Shown: piece by piece, positions 61,300-64,000 of the stretch
Numbering within the stretch: position 1 is the stretch's first letter
Layout of the letters: every line of letters begins with the position of its first letter
Source: Megalobrama amblycephala
Taxonomy: Eukaryota > Chordata > Actinopteri > Cypriniformes > Xenocyprididae
DNA length: 64,000 bases
Assembly: GCF_018812025.1 (NCBI RefSeq)
Contig: NC_063053.1
Span: 9,432,123-9,496,122, forward strand
Direction: 5' to 3'
Program-made: the position numbers and the translations under genes
The notes under the pieces: model-generated
Told to the model about the DNA's origin: nothing
Database searches by the model: none
The model's input: only the letters and a program-made list of their open reading frames with translations

Positions 61300-61807
61300 G
61301 TAAGTGACTTTTGTCTGAAGCCAACTGGACAAACTTCCAGTTTAGTTGTGAGTTTATAAAAGCCACCAATTAGCTACTGGTTCCTTGGCCCCTTATTTAA
61401 TTGGTGCGCATGGAAATGACTCAAGTAAGTGAGAATAAATGTAGAGCAGACTTGTGCAGATGTCATTCTAGAAGTCTGTGAGACTATATATACACAGTAA
61501 GGCGTATAAATGTCCTAGAACCCTGTCTAAAGGCTGTTTACCTCCTCTGGATATTAAAGGCCCTTTTCAGGTGTTCATTACCCTGCATGTTCACCGTTCA
61601 GCAGGACGCATTGAGAACGCTGAGTTAAATACAGTTCCATCAGTGTGTCTAGAGAGCGTTTTACACGTGACCTCTAAATTGGCCTGACACTCAAGGAAAT
61701 ACCTTTTTTTTTTCATAAACATTGTCATATTAGCTTGTCTAGACAGAAGAATTGGAGCTGTTTTGTGCCTTCACAATATCGCCAATCTGCTGTTCACTTT
61801 TTTCCAG
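61300..61807 (+). other. col13a1: col13a1 intron, 508 bp
   Basis: Phase-0 intron from gtaagt to tttttccag. I see nothing else in it. Confidence 0.75.
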
Positions 61808-61834
61808 GGCCCCATCGGCTTGGACGGGAAACCC
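61808..61834 (+). CDS. col13a1: col13a1 COL1 exon, GPIGLDGKP
   Basis: This 27-bp phase-0 exon has acceptor ttcacttttttccag and donor gtgagt. It encodes GPIGLDGKP, identical to the human block following GFPGFP as recalled. A 150-residue antisense open frame covers this exon and the next, but it is a shadow of them and of the intron between. Confidence 0.95.
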
Positions 61835-62138
61835 GTGAGTTTTGCTTCATTCCTTACAAATCTTTGAGTAATTGACACTTGTGCAGGTTTGGAACCTCCG
61901 AACCCTTGTACCAAATTATTTGGCAGTAATTGATAATTGACAGTCATTTTGGCAATGAAGAGGATAATTATGGTAATAATAATTATGCCAATTATCGTAA
62001 TAAATTCACTATTGTCGTCATCATGACAGAACATGAAATCAATAACGATATGTGTACAAAGAATTAAGTAAATTGTGTTACATAAAAAGACTAAAGAGAA
62101 TGGATATTTTTCCTTTGCCTTTCCCCCCAATCTTACAG
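61835..62138 (+). other. col13a1: col13a1 intron, 304 bp
   Basis: Phase-0 intron from gtgagt to atcttacag. It is AT-rich and contains an AT-biased stretch of imperfect taattatg-like repeats at about 61915-62010. Confidence 0.75.
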
Positions 62139-62165
62139 GGACAGAATGGTCCAAAAGGTGATATG
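62139..62165 (+). CDS. col13a1: col13a1 COL1 exon, GQNGPKGDM
   Basis: This 27-bp phase-0 exon has acceptor ccccccaatcttacag and donor gtaagt. It encodes GQNGPKGDM, against human GHPGPKGDM as recalled. The intron before it is 304 bp. Confidence 0.94.
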
Positions 62166-62589
62166 GTAAGTATTTTTGTAACCATTTTACCTTACCATTG
62201 TTAACTGGCTTGTGCAAAAGCAATTTCCTATAAATGTGATCCTAAGAAAACACACCTTGGCTGGAATTAATTGAAGTGTTAAAATACAAATCTAAATACT
62301 TTTTGTTTAAAGGGACACACATAATGAGATCTGTCATGTTCACTTTTACTAATGAAATACCATTGGAATAAAAACCATTCATCATAAAGAGAAATATGTA
62401 AAGAAGTAAAACATGTCATGAAGAAAAATTTGTCAGTGTCCATAAAACTCACCAGTTGAGCCATTTGTTTTCAAGATGGCTTGTTACAGTGATGTTTATC
62501 TAGGCTGTAAGCATGGCCATATAAATTCACAAAAACAACACTCTTGTAGTTTGATTTATGGGGAGAGTGACTGAATGGCATTGTGTGTG

Positions 62590-62592
<3 letters not shown>

Positions 62593-62636
<44 letters not shown>
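62593..62636 (+). repeat. (GA)22 microsatellite
   Basis: Uninterrupted GA dinucleotide run in a col13a1 intron. Confidence 0.97.
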
Positions 62637-62639
<3 letters not shown>

Positions 62640-63037
62640 GAGGCCGCATTTCATTCAGTGGGATTTATCAAAAGTAACTTTAAGTGAATATCTATATGAC
62701 TTTAGCCGCATGTGGTATTAAAACAAGGACATTGGGTTGGCTCTGTCCTCTTAAACTGCAACTTGAAAAAACGTAGTCAAGATTTTTCTTTTACGTGATG
62801 AAAGACAATGGGCAGATAGATTAGGCTCCCAGGCTGTGCGCTTTAAACCATTCCTTATAAAATATAGTACAACCCCTATGTTCTCTCCTTTATAGCATCA
62901 TGAGAAACGGCAAGCTTAGAAACTATAAAAGAGAAGCACTTTTCTGAATTGACACCTTTATAAGACAGCATCAGAGCTGAACGGCCCCTGCTGAGCTTTT
63001 GAACATGCCTGAGCTTTTAAAGTAATACGTAAAATGG

Positions 63038-63041
<4 letters not shown>

Positions 63042-63085
<44 letters not shown>
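63042..63085 (+). repeat. (TA)22 microsatellite
   Basis: Uninterrupted TA run, 380 bases upstream of the exon at 63465. Confidence 0.97.
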
Positions 63086-63086
<1 letters not shown>

Positions 63087-63464
63087 GTTTCTGCTAAAGT
63101 TCTTCACACTCCACATTTGCTTTTAACTTTGTATGAAAGTATTACAGAAATCTAACTGTCATTTCTAAGGCTGCAGGTTACATGTTTTTCAGAGGGCATG
63201 ATTTATTAAAAGCAGCCACTGAAGCTCTCCATACAAGCACACAATGATATTTTTAACTTAGTAAAACACTTAAAAAATAAGAGGTTTGTTTTTAGCTATT
63301 AGCCTTTTTTGTATTTCCTTTTCAGCATAAGAAATTAATTTATAAGGAACTGTTTTTGTGATTGTTATGACTGAGAGGTTTGGCATTGTTGGTTGTAAAC
63401 AGGAAAAGATAATCATGGACAACCCAGTAACACCTCCATATTATAATTGTGATTATTTTCCCAG

Positions 63465-63491
63465 GGTCCTCGTGGTCCCAAAGGAGTACCA
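63465..63491 (+). CDS. col13a1: col13a1 COL1 exon, GPRGPKGVP
   Basis: This 27-bp phase-0 exon has acceptor attattttcccag and donor gtaagt. It encodes GPRGPKGVP. The human block at this position (GLTGPPGQP as recalled) is similar only in pattern, so this is among the less conserved COL1 exons. The following intron is only 102 bp. Confidence 0.92.
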
Positions 63492-63593
63492 GTAAGTATT
63501 TGCTTAAATATATATTAATATATTATCATAATACCAGAGGAGTTTTTACAGTGGAATGGATTTTAAGTGTTTTGTTCAAATCTTATTTTTCAG

Positions 63594-63620
63594 GGTGAAC
63601 CTGGTCCAAAAGGAGAGAAG
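63594..63620 (+). CDS. col13a1: col13a1 COL1 exon, GEPGPKGEK
   Basis: This 27-bp phase-0 exon has acceptor cttatttttcag and donor gtagaa, which is weaker than the others. It encodes GEPGPKGEK, against human GPQGQKGEK as recalled. Introns of 102 and 113 bp flank it, the tightest exon cluster in the window. Confidence 0.92.
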
Positions 63621-63733
63621 GTAGAATTCATGCATAAAATTCACTAAAATAATAGCAGCTAATTTTCTTATAATTTGTGAAATTACCTTAGAGGACAATG
63701 CATAATAGATTTTTTTTTCTTTCTTTTTTCTAG

Positions 63734-63760
63734 GGTGTATGTGGTGACTACACTCACAGG
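63734..63760 (+). CDS. col13a1: col13a1 exon at the COL1/NC2 boundary, GVCGDYTHR
   Basis: This 27-bp phase-0 exon has a T-rich acceptor (ttctttcttttttctag) and donor gtgagt. It encodes GVCGDYTHR. The human counterpart GQCGEYPHR (as recalled) ends the triple helix and opens the NC2 domain. The cysteine is conserved and likely takes part in interchain bonding. No further exon is visible in the last 240 bases. Confidence 0.94.
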
Positions 63761-64000
63761 GTGAGTGAATGTTTTATTAAACTTACTTAATTGATTTTGT
63801 GATGATATAAACGCTGTGAATGTTTCATTTATGGTTTAAAAATAAGTTACCAAATATGATTCGAAGGTTGTCTGGCGTTGAGTGCTGAAAAATCCCAAGC
63901 ATATGTTTTCATTCCAGTTTTACGTGATAGTCTTCTATTTGTCAAAGAGATTTGTCTTGTTTACCCTTAAAAAGACATGTACGACATGCTTTGCGGTTCA

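Larger units (their letters stand above)
62166..63464 (+). other. col13a1: col13a1 intron with GA and TA microsatellites
   Basis: This 1.3-kb phase-0 intron contains a (GA)22 tract and a TA tract, listed separately. No other feature is recognisable. Confidence 0.75.
1342..63760 (+). other. col13a1: col13a1 locus, visible part (13 exons, both gene ends outside window)
   Basis: Thirteen exons on the plus strand sum to 435 coding bases and read as one frame. In mammals collagen XIII is a type II transmembrane collagen (MACIT group) that forms homotrimers at cell-matrix contacts and at the neuromuscular synapse, where it supports acetylcholine-receptor clustering; its ectodomain is shed by furin-type proteases. 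The window covers the end of NC1, all of COL1 and the first residues of NC2. Exon 1 with the start codon and membrane segment is upstream, and COL2, COL3 and the C-terminus are downstream. Exon phases: the stalk exon enters in phase 0 and leaves in phase 1, the 45-bp exon is 1-1, the 8-bp exon is 1-0 and all later exons are 0-0. The gene name is inferred from several blocks shared with human COL13A1 as recalled; collagens XXIII and XXV are the nearest alternatives but fit the GLSIIGPRGPP and NC2-cysteine blocks less well. Confidence 0.9.

Noticed and set aside
61771..62223. 150-codon minus-strand open frame
   Set aside because: It is antisense to two certain collagen exons and the intron between them; it shows no domain.

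Overview
The window is vertebrate and most likely from a cyprinid fish. It is AT-rich and almost entirely non-coding, and it is packed with short non-autonomous DNA transposons of types typical of carp and zebrafish relatives (TTAA-flanked elements, hAT-like elements with 8-bp target duplications, many fold-back MITEs). The only gene I can support is one plus-strand gene cut at both window ends: the fish counterpart of COL13A1, the type XIII transmembrane collagen. Thirteen exons are visible, 435 coding bases in all. They join in one open frame of 145 codons and every exon has an AG acceptor and a GT donor.

The first visible exon (1342-1411) encodes the juxtamembrane end of the ectodomain stalk. 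It carries a minimal furin-type site (RAAR before DAP) and a Cys-Leu-Cys-Pro-Pro-Gly hinge. After an intron of about 41 kb come a 45-bp exon (42176-42220), an 8-bp micro-exon (44752-44759) and ten short phase-0 exons (52131-63760). These spell the Gly-X-Y triplets of the first collagenous domain, COL1, and end at the conserved cysteine where the NC2 domain begins. The identification rests on block-by-block agreement with human COL13A1 as I remember it, especially GLSIIGPRGPP, GQPGTRGFPGFP, GPIGLDGKP and GVCGDYTHR against human GQCGEYPHR. Exon 1 (cytoplasmic tail, membrane anchor, coiled coil) lies upstream of the window. The rest of the ectodomain lies downstream.

Layout: 1-1341, repeat-rich end of the preceding intron; 1342-1411, stalk exon; 1412-42175, giant intron full of nested mobile elements, including a three-layer hAT nest at 7199-9723, a two-insert nest at 26028-27561 and a MITE splitting a tRNA-like repeat at 36693-37246; 42176-52157, the start of COL1, including the micro-exon; 55279-63760, the rest of COL1, with introns shrinking to about 100 bp near the end. 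No second gene, RNA gene, CRISPR array or intact transposase was found. Long open frames outside the exons look like chance. Nothing here looks like a new multi-gene system. The most interesting points concern exon structure (micro-exon, possible cassette exons, a heparin-binding-type motif in a cassette) and the organisation of the mobile elements.
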